Assembly (NCBI GenBank): GCA_021786655.1
Contig: JAJYMU010000046.1
Coordinates: forward strand, 1-10,863
From: Bacteroidota bacterium
GTDB taxonomy: Bacteria > Bacteroidota > Ignavibacteria > Ignavibacteriales > Melioribacteraceae
Length of the DNA: 10,863 bases
Direction: 5' to 3'
The position numbers and the translations under genes are program-made. The notes beneath the pieces were generated by a model, which was not told the origin of the DNA, did no database searches, and saw nothing but the letters and a program-made list of their open reading frames with translations. Positions 1 to 5,561 of the stretch are shown in pieces; the first letter of the stretch is position 1, and every line of letters begins with the position of its first letter.

Positions 1-616
1 CACTAACGGAGATTGCAGTACCGCTCGCAGCGAACGCTCCTTCACCCGGCAATGCCGCCGGAATATTTATAGAAGGGATTTCTTTCCATGTTTCACCGCC
101 GTCTTTTGTAACAACGATAAAAAATCTTCCGTCGATCGGATCGCTGAATGCGATTCCGTTTTTCTCGTCCCAGAAAGCCATTCCGTCAAAAAATATTTTC
201 GGATTGCGGTTCATATATTTTCGTTTCCATGTTTTACCGCCGTCGTAAGTTTTGAAAAAGAATGCCGGTGCATCAACGCTCATAATTATTGCGGTATTTT
301 TGTCGAACGCTTCGACGTCGCGGAAATCGAGCGCTTCGAAACCTTTTACTTTTCCTTCGTGCCAAGTTTCACCGCCGTCGAATGTGTGTACAAAGGTTCC
401 TTTCGATCCGCACGCCCAAACAGTTAATGAATCAACAACAGAGATTCCGCGCAATGAAGAATTTGTTTTCGGTTTTTCTATCTCGAATGAAAATCCCAGT
501 GTTCTTTTTTTCTCCACGATCACCGGCGGCTTTTCTTCCTTCTTAACAATTTCTTTTTGAGCCGAGCATGAATAGAGTAGAGCCACCGCTGCAACTGCTA
601 ACAAAAACCTTTTCAT
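1..616 (-). CDS. BNR/YCF48-repeat lipoprotein, 3' end outside window
   Basis: The frame is open from an ATG at 616 to the window edge (205 codons visible), so the C-terminus is missing. The N-terminus is a lipoprotein signal peptide: KRF, a hydrophobic run of residues 5-14, then LYSC with Cys17 as the likely lipidated residue. A short charged linker (residues 20-38) follows. Three Asp-box/BNR-type turns are visible: FDGGETW near residues 79-85, YDGGKTW near 124-130 and KDGGETW near 171-177, as in the YCF48 and sialidase-like beta-propellers common in Bacteroidota and Ignavibacteria. The start is supported by GGAG five bases upstream. It is probably an extracytoplasmic anchored propeller. Annotated relatives are often called 'oxidoreductase' or 'photosystem II stability factor-like', but no enzymatic residues are visible and I assign no activity. 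It is the last visible gene of a minus-strand run, 49 bp after the FMN reductase. Confidence 0.85.
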   Translation of the reverse strand, partial: MKRFLLAVAAVALLYSCSAQKEIVKKEEKPPVIVEKKRTLGFSFEIEKPKTNSSLRGISVVDSLTVWACGSKGTFVHTFDGGETWHEGKVKGFEALDFRDVEAFDKNTAIIMSVDAPAFFFKTYDGGKTWKRKYMNRNPKIFFDGMAFWDEKNGIAFSDPIDGRFFIVVTKDGGETWKEIPSINIPAALPGEGAFAASGTAISVS

Positions 617-656
617 CAATTCTCCGGTTGTTGATCGTTTTTGAAAATAAACGGCA

Positions 657-664
657 CAAATATA
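657..664 (-). promoter_or_regulatory. possible Bacteroidota-type -7 element (TATATTTG)
   Basis: The minus strand reads TATATTTG, an exact match to the Bacteroidota -7 consensus TAnnTTTG, about 40 bases upstream of the BNR lipoprotein start and next to the stop codon of the FMN reductase. No TTG-like -33 element is seen 19-21 bp upstream, so the call is weak. It would give the lipoprotein gene its own transcript as well as read-through from upstream. Confidence 0.35.
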
Positions 665-665
665 A

Positions 666-1223
666 CTAGATGATGTTTAATTTTCGGTCGTTATTTAGCA
701 GAGCTTCAAAAGCGTTCATCAATTTAGTTACACTGCTATATGTTTCGGTATCGATTATTTTGTTGTCGTAAGTAACTTTTGTTTTGATCGCTGAAATCAC
801 CAGATGTGTATCATCCGTAATATTTGATCCGATAATTTTGAGCGTCTCCATCAAAGCTTGATGCCCCTTGTGCCCGAGAGTTGATGCTGTAATTAGCGCA
901 ACGGGTTTACGATAAAACTCGGCAGATGAAACAGTCCAATCGATTGCATTCTTTAATGTGCCCGGAACACCCATTGCGTATTCCGGCGTGCAAATCAAAA
1001 CCCCGTCTGCTTCATTAAGTTGGTTCCGAAAATCTACGACGGCTTGTGGCGGCGTGTCGTTATCTAATTCCGGATTGAAGTGGGGAAGAGAACATGTGCC
1101 GGTGAATATCTCCGTGTGAATCTGTTCTTTCGTAATTTCGGCAAGAGCATTTATTAAACTAAGATTAAGCGATGCCTTCTTTGTGCTTCCGCATATAGCT
1201 AATACTTTTTTCTTCTCTGTCAT
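666..1223 (-). CDS. NAD(P)H-dependent FMN reductase-family protein
   Basis: This 185-residue flavodoxin-fold protein belongs to the NADPH-dependent FMN reductase family (PF03358/COG0431), whose members use NAD(P)H to reduce FMN, quinones or azo dyes. Residues 7-11 form the first beta strand. GSTKKASLN at 12-20 is the FMN phosphate-binding loop (family form GSxRxxSxN). PEYAMGVPGTLKNAIDW at 80-96 is the second signature, which lines the isoalloxazine site. Length is normal for the family, and no signal peptide is present, so it should be cytoplasmic. The ATG at 1223 is preceded by GGGAAGG on the minus strand. It lies 40 bp downstream of the Y-family polymerase and 49 bp upstream of the BNR lipoprotein on the same strand, so co-transcription is possible, although the three have no obvious common function. 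The physiological substrate cannot be told from sequence. Confidence 0.9.
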   Translation of the reverse strand: MTEKKKVLAICGSTKKASLNLSLINALAEITKEQIHTEIFTGTCSLPHFNPELDNDTPPQAVVDFRNQLNEADGVLICTPEYAMGVPGTLKNAIDWTVSSAEFYRKPVALITASTLGHKGHQALMETLKIIGSNITDDTHLVISAIKTKVTYDNKIIDTETYSSVTKLMNAFEALLNNDRKLNII

Positions 1224-1263
1224 GAACCTTCCCTGGTAAAAAACCTGGCGTAAATATTTGATG

Positions 1264-2520
1264 CTACTTTCCTCTGCGCCTGATGAGTTTTATTTTTTTC
1301 TCGTCGTTTTCTATTTCGAGATTGGGTATTTGCGTAAAAGCAATTCTCATCGGCGCAGATTTGAGTGCCTTTTGAGAACCCGCGTAATAAACAGAAGTGC
1401 TGCCGTATAGCCGGTTGAGTTTATCCACGGCTTTATTTAACGAGCGCATCTTATCGTACTCTTCAAAAAATGAAGGCGTGTTTTGATCCCACTCCAACAA
1501 TTTAAACAAAGTAACGCCCACAGCTAACGGTTTTAAGTTATCGAAAGGACGGTTTGACCATAAGTTGTCAAAAACGCGCAATAATTCTGTTGTGTTTTCC
1601 GTGTGAGAAAAACTTGAATCATCATGCCAACGCTTACCTCCTATATATCTAACACCGATGTACATTCCCCCGGCGACGTAACCAAGATACCTCATTCTTG
1701 TAGCGGCTTTCTGAACCAGTCTATTCAGTACTCCGTAAGCTCCTTCCTGCGTTCTGAGCGACGGTTCCAAAACATGCGAGTGTCCAATTGTTGACCGGTG
1801 AGTCGGCGGACGTTGAACAACTTCACCGCGAAGCTGCGAATACATTCTTTCACCCTCTATTCCGCCCCAGACTTTACGAAGCGTTGTTTTGTTTGCGGCG
1901 CATAATTTTTCTACCGTGTCAATTCCAAACAAGCGGAGGCGTGGCTCCATTCTTCTTCCGATTCCGTAAAGTTCTTTCAGCTCGAGCTTATAGAGAATCT
2001 GCGGCAAATCTTTTTCCTCAATCACAACAAGTCCGTCAGGCTTTTGCATATCAGTACCCGTTTTTGCAAGGAATAAATTCGGCGCAATTCCAATTGAGCA
2101 GCGAATTACCTCGCCGACTTTTTCTTTGATCGTTTTCTTTATATGCTGCGCCAACTCAATTGCGTTTTCTTTTTGACATTGCTTGCCTATCAAAGTGCAT
2201 GACATTTCATCTATCGAATGAACCATATCAACCGGGATACATGTGTGTACCGTTTCAACGAGTTTATGATGATATTCAATATATAGGCGGTGGCGGGCCA
2301 AAACTATTTTCAAGCCGGGACACATTTTTTTAGCTTCGCCAACAATTGTTCCGGTCCTTATCCCTAGTTTTTTTGCTTCGTAGCTTGCGGCAATAGCGCA
2401 CGTCGTATTTGCATCCGTAGGAACAACTATCACGGGTTTGCCGCGCAGTTTTGGATTTTCCTGCTGTTCAATTGAAGCGAAGTAAGAGTTGAAATCAATG
2501 AATAATTTTGTAAGCGGCAT
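1264..2520 (-). CDS. Y-family translesion DNA polymerase (DinB/UmuC type)
   Basis: This 418-residue protein matches the length and order of Y-family polymerases, which copy past DNA lesions. In the palm, DFNSYFASIEQ (9-19) carries catalytic Asp9 and the steric-gate aromatic Phe14, and HSIDE (101-105) carries the catalytic Asp104-Glu105 pair. RCSIGIAPNLFLAKTGTDM and the following KPDGL, near 140-163, are a family signature. LYGIGRRM is the helix-hairpin-helix of the thumb, and the little-finger domain fills residues ~245-360. With all three acidic residues present it should be active, unlike ImuB. The DFNS wording resembles UmuC (DVNS) as much as DinB (DMDA), so I give no symbol. The C-terminus ends in a basic tail without a clear QLSLF-like clamp motif; AFTQIPNL is the nearest candidate. 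The start is fixed by an in-frame stop 15 bases upstream. There is no Shine-Dalgarno sequence (TTATTTGTT precedes the ATG). Confidence 0.93.
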   Translation of the reverse strand: MPLTKLFIDFNSYFASIEQQENPKLRGKPVIVVPTDANTTCAIAASYEAKKLGIRTGTIVGEAKKMCPGLKIVLARHRLYIEYHHKLVETVHTCIPVDMVHSIDEMSCTLIGKQCQKENAIELAQHIKKTIKEKVGEVIRCSIGIAPNLFLAKTGTDMQKPDGLVVIEEKDLPQILYKLELKELYGIGRRMEPRLRLFGIDTVEKLCAANKTTLRKVWGGIEGERMYSQLRGEVVQRPPTHRSTIGHSHVLEPSLRTQEGAYGVLNRLVQKAATRMRYLGYVAGGMYIGVRYIGGKRWHDDSSFSHTENTTELLRVFDNLWSNRPFDNLKPLAVGVTLFKLLEWDQNTPSFFEEYDKMRSLNKAVDKLNRLYGSTSVYYAGSQKALKSAPMRIAFTQIPNLEIENDEKKIKLIRRRGK

Positions 2521-2739
2521 AACAAATAATTTTTAAAGCGGCAATTTTCTGAAAGTATAATACGCATTTTTAATTCTTTTCGCTTTAGCTGGATGCGGCG
2601 AGGCTGCTTATCAAACATTCCGTAGAACGTTCCGGCTTGCCCCGTGCTTTTTGCAGGATGGAGCGTCTCCTATTTCCTAAACGTCTCATCGATGCGTCTA
2701 TACAGAAATCGCGACAAAGAATATTACACGAAAATGTAG

Positions 2740-2760
2740 GGAACGGTCTGTGACCGTTCC
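2740..2760. repeat. inverted repeat, 9-bp arms, 3-nt loop
   Basis: GGAACGGTC (2740-2748), spacer TGT, and GACCGTTCC (2752-2760) are perfect inverted arms. It is part of the REP-like cluster. It has no poly-T tail on either side, so it is not a typical intrinsic terminator. Confidence 0.85.
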
Positions 2761-2769
2761 GGATTCCCG

Positions 2770-2789
2770 AGACGATGCTTGCATCGTCT
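2770..2789. repeat. inverted repeat AGACGATGC / GCATCGTCT
   Basis: Perfect 9-bp arms are separated by TT and preceded by G, giving the GAGACG word. It belongs to the same palindromic cluster. The plus strand continues TTTAC, too short a T-run for a confident terminator. Confidence 0.85.
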
Positions 2790-2810
2790 TTACAAAAAAA
2801 CGTTTGCGTA

Positions 2811-2832
2811 GAGACGTTCCATGGAACGTCTC
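2811..2832. repeat. perfect 22-bp palindrome (GAGACGTTCCA / TGGAACGTCTC)
   Basis: The two 11-bp halves are exact reverse complements with no spacer. This is the core unit of the GAGACG repeat family seen in this intergenic region. Its perfect dyad symmetry means it has no direction of its own. Confidence 0.92.
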
Positions 2833-2840
2833 CAATTTCC

Positions 2841-2883
2841 GAGACGAACCACTTGCCCGCATCTGGGGTGGGCGATGCGTCTC
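2841..2883. repeat. imperfect dyad bounded by GAGACG and CGTCTC
   Basis: GAGACG (2841-2846) and CGTCTC (2878-2883) bracket a 31-bp interior with alternative pairings: GCCC (2855-2858) with GGGC (2870-2873), or CGCATC (2858-2863) with GATGCG (2874-2879). It is the REP-like unit closest to the hipT-like stop codon, 8 bp away, and could form the 3' end structure of that mRNA. Confidence 0.6.
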
Positions 2884-2890
2884 TGTTTTC

Positions 2891-3820
2891 TTATCCGAAT
2901 AGAATTTTTTTACGGTCCTTAAGCAGCGAAGTATATTTCTCTTTCATGGCGCCGGAAAGAAAACTTATACCAATCAATTCATGCCAATCATTTAGAGAAG
3001 ACTCGATTTTCTCTACCGTGTTCGAAACACTTTTTTCGGAAAGCCGTAATCTTTCCTTGCCCCAATATTTAATCAAGTCGTTGGAAGTGAGATTGTTCTT
3101 CTTGCCGTTCAGTGGAAGCGCAAATTCTTCTTGCGGATTGGCAATCGCAATGGTTGTATTAAGAAGATCATATGCCGGTGATAATTCTATTTTATCTTCA
3201 CGCGAGATCAAAGAAAAATTTTTTAGATGCATGTCTTCATTACCGGTAAGATAACTGAAAAGAGTTATGCGGAAGAGTTTCAACTTTTCAAGCGCGGGGA
3301 ACGTACAATGCCAATCGATTACCGCAACAAGTTTTTCCATGCTGTAATCGTATTTTGTATCGCGCGTAAGTCCGGCAAGCTGTGCAAAATCTTCAACCGA
3401 AAGTTTTTTGTTTTTTCCATAGCGATCAAACCGTTTGATAAAATATGTAAGCTTTCCTTCTTTGGAATAGACCATTCCGTGAAGCGGTATTTCGATGCCG
3501 ATCTTTTCGGCAAGACGCATTGTAAGGTCTTCGTTTTCCGGAAGCTCTGCGTAAAGATTATTCTGCGGTTTGAAAATGAATGTGCCGTTGCGGTCAACAA
3601 TTTCGAATTTTTGCTCGGTTACATTCAAACGCGCGCTCAACTTCGGCTGAACGCCTTGTATGGAAAGTTTTATCGCCCTCGCATTCGATTCCCTTACCAA
3701 TTCTTCCTGCGTAAGCTCGAGGTCGTGTAAATGTTTTAACGTCGGGTTGAGAAGTTTCAATCCGCGTTCGGAATATTTTTTTTCGCCGAACAGTTCATAT
3801 GTAATTGGACACCGGTTCAT
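2891..3820 (-). CDS. HipT-like serine/threonine kinase toxin (HipA kinase core)
   Basis: This 309-residue protein is the HipA catalytic part without the N-terminal subdomain 1, as in HipT of HipBST modules. Visible features: the glycine-rich loop KLSIQGVQPKLS (51-62), with Ser53 at the place of the autophosphorylated serine motif; FIFKP (81-85) with ATP-binding Lys84; TGNEDMHLKNFS (191-202) with catalytic Asp195 and Mg-binding Asn200; and ELSPAYDLLNT (212-222) with metal-binding Asp218. All kinase residues are present, so it should be active. HipA kinases inactivate aminoacyl-tRNA synthetases (GltX for HipA, TrpS for E. coli HipT); the target here is unknown. The ATG at 3820 overlaps the hipS-like stop (ATGA) and has a GAGGAAG ribosome binding site, so translation is probably coupled. 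It is the last gene of the operon and is followed by the palindrome cluster. Confidence 0.9.
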   Translation of the reverse strand: MNRCPITYELFGEKKYSERGLKLLNPTLKHLHDLELTQEELVRESNARAIKLSIQGVQPKLSARLNVTEQKFEIVDRNGTFIFKPQNNLYAELPENEDLTMRLAEKIGIEIPLHGMVYSKEGKLTYFIKRFDRYGKNKKLSVEDFAQLAGLTRDTKYDYSMEKLVAVIDWHCTFPALEKLKLFRITLFSYLTGNEDMHLKNFSLISREDKIELSPAYDLLNTTIAIANPQEEFALPLNGKKNNLTSNDLIKYWGKERLRLSEKSVSNTVEKIESSLNDWHELIGISFLSGAMKEKYTSLLKDRKKILFG

Positions 3821-4128
3821 AAAACTTCCTCAACGGTAACCGAACCCACAAGATCTTTTCCAACAATTACAAGATGAGAGAAGTGATCGCCGCGGTCTGT
3901 TTTAGTTTGTCTGATCAAACTTTCGAGTTGATTTCCTTCGGGAAGAAGTCCGTCGAAGTAAGACGGAAATTTATTGAAAGAAAATTCTTTTTGTTCAACC
4001 GGCAATGTAAGAGAAACGGGCGGACCGTTGTAGCCGTCGTTGTAAACGAACTTGTACGCTTTTCCTTTTTCGGTTTCTTCAAGAATGCCTGCCTCTATCC
4101 CAAAGTTGTAAACTTTAGCTCTTCTCAT
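3817..4128 (-). CDS. HipS-like protein (detached HipA N-terminal subdomain)
   Basis: This 103-residue protein corresponds to the N-terminal subdomain 1 of HipA (couple_hipA/HipA_N family), encoded here as a separate gene. The family signature FPSYFDGLLPEG lies at 54-65, and GKDLVGSVTV near the C-terminus is the usual closing strand. In the E. coli HipBST system the equivalent HipS neutralises the kinase HipT, so an antitoxin role is inferred. There are no tryptophans in this protein, whereas a Trp in E. coli HipS has been reported to contact the kinase active site, so the inhibitory contact may differ. Its start overlaps the hipB-like gene by 14 bp and its stop overlaps the kinase start by 4 bp, which should keep the three products in fixed proportion. 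Confidence 0.87.
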   Translation of the reverse strand: MRRAKVYNFGIEAGILEETEKGKAYKFVYNDGYNGPPVSLTLPVEQKEFSFNKFPSYFDGLLPEGNQLESLIRQTKTDRGDHFSHLVIVGKDLVGSVTVEEVL

Positions 4129-4354
4129 TTTCCGTTTCCATTAAATGAATGATCGGACTTTCAAGACGGAAGGAGATATTCAGCGCACCTAAAATTTTTA
4201 GAATCGTGTCGAGTTGAACGGTTTTTTTTCCTTTCTCAATATCAAATATTACGCTCTTGCCGACCCCGGCTATTTCCGCAAGCTGCTTTTGAGTCAGCCC
4301 GCTTTTCTTTCTATGAAACCGGATAGTTTTCGATATGATGTTTTGATTGCTCAT
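4115..4354 (-). CDS. HipB-like XRE-family HTH regulator/antitoxin
   Basis: This 79-residue protein has one Cro/C1-type helix-turn-helix: LTQKQLAEIAGV (20-31) is the first helix and turn, and GKSVIFDIEKGKKTVQLDTILKIL (32-55) holds the recognition helix and the following helices. A short C-terminal tail (SFRLESPIIHL) resembles the strand by which HipB dimerises. As first gene of the split HipA operon it most likely represses its own promoter and takes part in toxin control. The ATG at 4354 is preceded by CGGGAAAA, which gives a modest ribosome binding site. The promoter region upstream holds three copies of a repeated word that may be its operator (see 4360-4514). Confidence 0.88.
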   Translation of the reverse strand: MSNQNIISKTIRFHRKKSGLTQKQLAEIAGVGKSVIFDIEKGKKTVQLDTILKILGALNISFRLESPIIHLMETENEKS

Positions 4355-4359
4355 TTTTC

Positions 4360-4377
4360 CCGTCGTAGCAGTAATTT
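4360..4377 (-). promoter_or_regulatory. repeated word copy 1 (AATTACTGCTA-N3-CGG)
   Basis: The minus strand reads AATTACTGCTA, CGA, CGG. This copy lies in the predicted 5' leader just upstream of the hipB-like start, and its CGGG end forms part of the ribosome binding site, so a bound protein or an RNA structure here could affect translation initiation. Confidence 0.55.
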
Positions 4378-4406
4378 ATTCTTGTTTGATGTCTAAAATA
4401 ATGATT

Positions 4407-4439
4407 CAAATATAATAATCAAGTATAATTTCTGCTAAA
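4407..4439 (-). promoter_or_regulatory. predicted promoter of the hipBST-like operon
   Basis: The minus strand reads TTTAG (4439-4435), 20 bases, then TATATTTG (4414-4407). The second block exactly fits the Bacteroidota -7 consensus TAnnTTTG and the spacing fits its -33 partner, though TTTAG is only a loose match to TTTG. Transcription would start near 4400, giving a 5' leader of about 45 bases before the hipB-like ATG at 4354. Confidence 0.55.
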
Positions 4440-4443
4440 GCGG
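4427..4443 (+). promoter_or_regulatory. repeated word copy 2 (AATTTCTGCTA-N3-CGG)
   Basis: The plus strand reads AATTTCTGCTA, AAG, CGG. It is inverted relative to copy 1 (10 of 11 positions in the AATT-CTGCTA part match) and overlaps the predicted -33 region of the hipB promoter, which is where a repressor would act. Confidence 0.55.
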
Positions 4444-4496
4444 TAATTATTTGCACTCCAAGTCAAAAGCGAGGATGCAGAAAATATAATTCCAGA

Positions 4497-4514
4497 AATT
4501 TACTGCTATAACGG
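4497..4514 (+). promoter_or_regulatory. repeated word copy 3 (AATTTACTGCTA-N3-CGG)
   Basis: The plus strand reads AATTTACTGCTA, TAA, CGG. It is in the same orientation as copy 2, 70 bp further upstream of hipB and about 40 bp before the -35 hexamer of the SPFH promoter, so it could influence either divergent operon. Confidence 0.5.
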
Positions 4515-4552
4515 CACTAATTAAATTCTTCAGTGATGATAGAAAATTTCTC

Positions 4553-4581
4553 TTGACTTTATGATACCAATATGATATCAT
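4553..4581 (+). promoter_or_regulatory. sigma70-like promoter of the SPFH operon
   Basis: TTGACT (4553-4558), a 17-bp spacer and TATCAT (4576-4581) match the -35 and -10 consensus with one mismatch each. The start of transcription would be near 4588, and the SPFH ribosome binding site AGGAG is at 4598-4602. This classical form contrasts with the TAnnTTTG element on the divergent side. Confidence 0.6.
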
Positions 4582-4588
4582 TCTGATA
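4562..4588 (+). promoter_or_regulatory. three TGATA words at 11-bp spacing, candidate RHH operator
   Basis: TGATA occurs at 4562-4566, 4573-4577 and 4584-4588, that is exactly every 11 bp, on one face of the helix. The middle copy is part of the 10-bp palindrome ATGATATCAT (4572-4581), which includes the -10 hexamer. Iterated short half-sites of this kind are typical targets of ribbon-helix-helix proteins such as Arc. An Arc-like gene lies third in the operon this promoter drives, so autorepression is the natural inference. Confidence 0.5.
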
Positions 4589-4609
4589 GCCAAAATTAGG
4601 AGTTGGAAA

Positions 4610-5482
4610 ATGGAAGCAATAACTGAAAAACAAGCATTAAAGATCAACGGTTTTATCGCGGTACTTTTCTGGTTAGTTCTCGTTGTTGTTGAAATCCTTT
4701 TGTTGCGTGGAGGAATAAAGAATGAAGCGCCCGGCGTTCTCTGGTTTTTCATACCTCTCTTGCTCGTAATAGCTCTAGCGACGAACGGATTTTTCATAGT
4801 TCAGCCAAACGACTCACGTGTGTTGGTCCTATTCGGCAGATATCTTGGAACGGTAAGAGAATCCGGATTCTGGTGGGCAAATCCTTTCACAACAAGAAGA
4901 AAAATTACTCTGAGGATCAGAAATTTTCAGAGCGAGACAATTAAAGTAAACGATCTTCACGGCAACCCAATTCAAATAGCAGCCGTTGTTGTATGGCGTG
5001 TTGTCGATCCGGCACGTGCTCTCTTTGATGTTCAGAATTATGAAGAGTTTGTCGCGATACAAAGTGAAACTGCCATACGCGGACTTGCAACCGAATATGC
5101 TTATGATTCATCCGAGCATGATAAATTTTCTCTGGTTGGGAATCAGCTGGAAATATCAGAGGCGATGAAGAAACAAGTTCAAACAAGATTGGAAGTTGCA
5201 GGTGTTGAAATATTGGAATCAAGAATAAGTCACTTGTCTTACGCTCCGGAAATTGCACAGGCAATGTTGCGTCGTCAGCAAGCTCAAGCAGTTGTTGCTG
5301 CAAGAACAAAAATAGTTGAAGGCGCCGTAGGTATGGTTGATATGGCATTGAAGGCGTTAAGCGAGCAGCACATTGTTGATCTTGATAACGAAAAGAAAGC
5401 GACGATGGTGAATAACCTAATGGTTGCGTTGGTTTCGGAAGTTCAGGCACAGCCGGTTATTAATGCGGGAAGTCTCTATTAA
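4610..5482 (+). CDS. SPFH/Band 7 (slipin/stomatin-like) membrane protein
   Basis: This 290-residue protein has two hydrophobic N-terminal segments (about 14-33 and 43-63) followed by an SPFH/Band 7 domain from ~60 to ~230. Seen motifs are FFIVQPNDSRVLVLFGRYLGTV at the domain start, the strand-rich block with NPIQIAAVVVWRVVD (118-132), and ESRISHLSYAPEIAQAMLRRQQAQAVVAAR (203-232), the amphipathic, Ala/Gln-rich helix that drives oligomerisation in this superfamily. Such proteins form ring or cage assemblies on membranes and organise lipid microdomains or control proteases. No NfeD or FtsH partner is adjacent. AGGAG lies seven bases before the ATG. The gene heads an operon with a possible tubby-like-fold protein, an Arc-like regulator and an exported hydrolase, which suggests a regulated envelope function (inference). 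Confidence 0.92.
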   Translation: MEAITEKQALKINGFIAVLFWLVLVVVEILLLRGGIKNEAPGVLWFFIPLLLVIALATNGFFIVQPNDSRVLVLFGRYLGTVRESGFWWANPFTTRRKITLRIRNFQSETIKVNDLHGNPIQIAAVVVWRVVDPARALFDVQNYEEFVAIQSETAIRGLATEYAYDSSEHDKFSLVGNQLEISEAMKKQVQTRLEVAGVEILESRISHLSYAPEIAQAMLRRQQAQAVVAARTKIVEGAVGMVDMALKALSEQHIVDLDNEKKATMVNNLMVALVSEVQAQPVINAGSLY

Positions 5483-5494
5483 TTGATAATTGCG

Positions 5495-5518
5495 AACCTG
5501 CCTGCCGGTAGGCAGGTT
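5495..5518. repeat. inverted repeat AACCTGCCT / AGGCAGGTT
   Basis: Perfect 9-bp arms (5495-5503 and 5510-5518) are separated by GCCGGT. This CCTGCC...GGCAGG hairpin, flanked by AATTGATAATTG-type words, looks like an interspersed intergenic repeat. It sits between the SPFH stop codon and a second hairpin. Confidence 0.85.
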
Positions 5519-5521
5519 GAG

Positions 5522-5550
5522 AATGGAGAATTAAATTCTCCATTTTCTAT
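5522..5550 (+). terminator. hairpin with U-rich tail, possible terminator or attenuator
   Basis: AATGGAGAATT (5522-5532) and AATTCTCCATT (5534-5544) are perfect 11-bp inverted arms around one base, followed by TTCTATTT. The structure lies between the SPFH gene and the next operon gene, so it may end part of the transcripts and lower expression of the downstream genes. The stem is AT-rich, so efficiency is uncertain. It may equally be a repeat element. Confidence 0.45.
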
Positions 5551-5561
5551 TTGGGAGAATT

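Larger units (their letters stand above)
2521..2890. repeat. gene-free 370-bp region with REP-like palindrome cluster
   Basis: No plausible gene lies between the polymerase start and the hipT-like stop. The stretch 2620-2883 is a mosaic of short palindromic words: the hexamer GAGACG or its complement CGTCTC occurs at 2664, 2682, 2769, 2811, 2827, 2841 and 2878, with near-copies CGTCTA at 2695 and CGTCTT at 2785. CGATGC/GCATCG and GTTCC/GGAAC recur between them. At least three strong dyads are listed separately. This resembles intergenic REP/BIME-type elements, usually mobilised in trans by Y1 (RAYT/IS200-like) transposases; no such gene is in the window. Part of the region must also hold the promoter of the polymerase operon. 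TATTATACTTTC on the minus strand near 2548-2559 is a weak candidate. Confidence 0.75.

Noticed and set aside
2811..2832. Intrinsic terminator for the hipBST-like operon
   Set aside because: The palindrome is perfect but has no U-run on the minus strand; it fits a REP-like repeat better, though it may still affect 3' end stability.
2620..2883. CRISPR array
   Set aside because: The repeated words are short palindromes at irregular distances, with no uniform repeat-spacer units and no cas genes nearby.
2775..3254. Open frame of 159 codons on the plus strand
   Set aside because: It runs antisense to the hipT-like kinase and begins inside the palindrome cluster; no domain, and the minus-strand kinase has all its motifs.
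4447..4797. Open frame of 116 codons on the minus strand covering the divergent region
   Set aside because: It overlaps the SPFH promoter and the start of the SPFH gene on the other strand, has no ribosome binding site and no recognisable domain.
4941..5450. Open frame of 169 codons on the minus strand
   Set aside because: It is antisense to the well-supported SPFH domain and has a low-complexity, Pro/Leu/Gln-rich product typical of a shadow frame.
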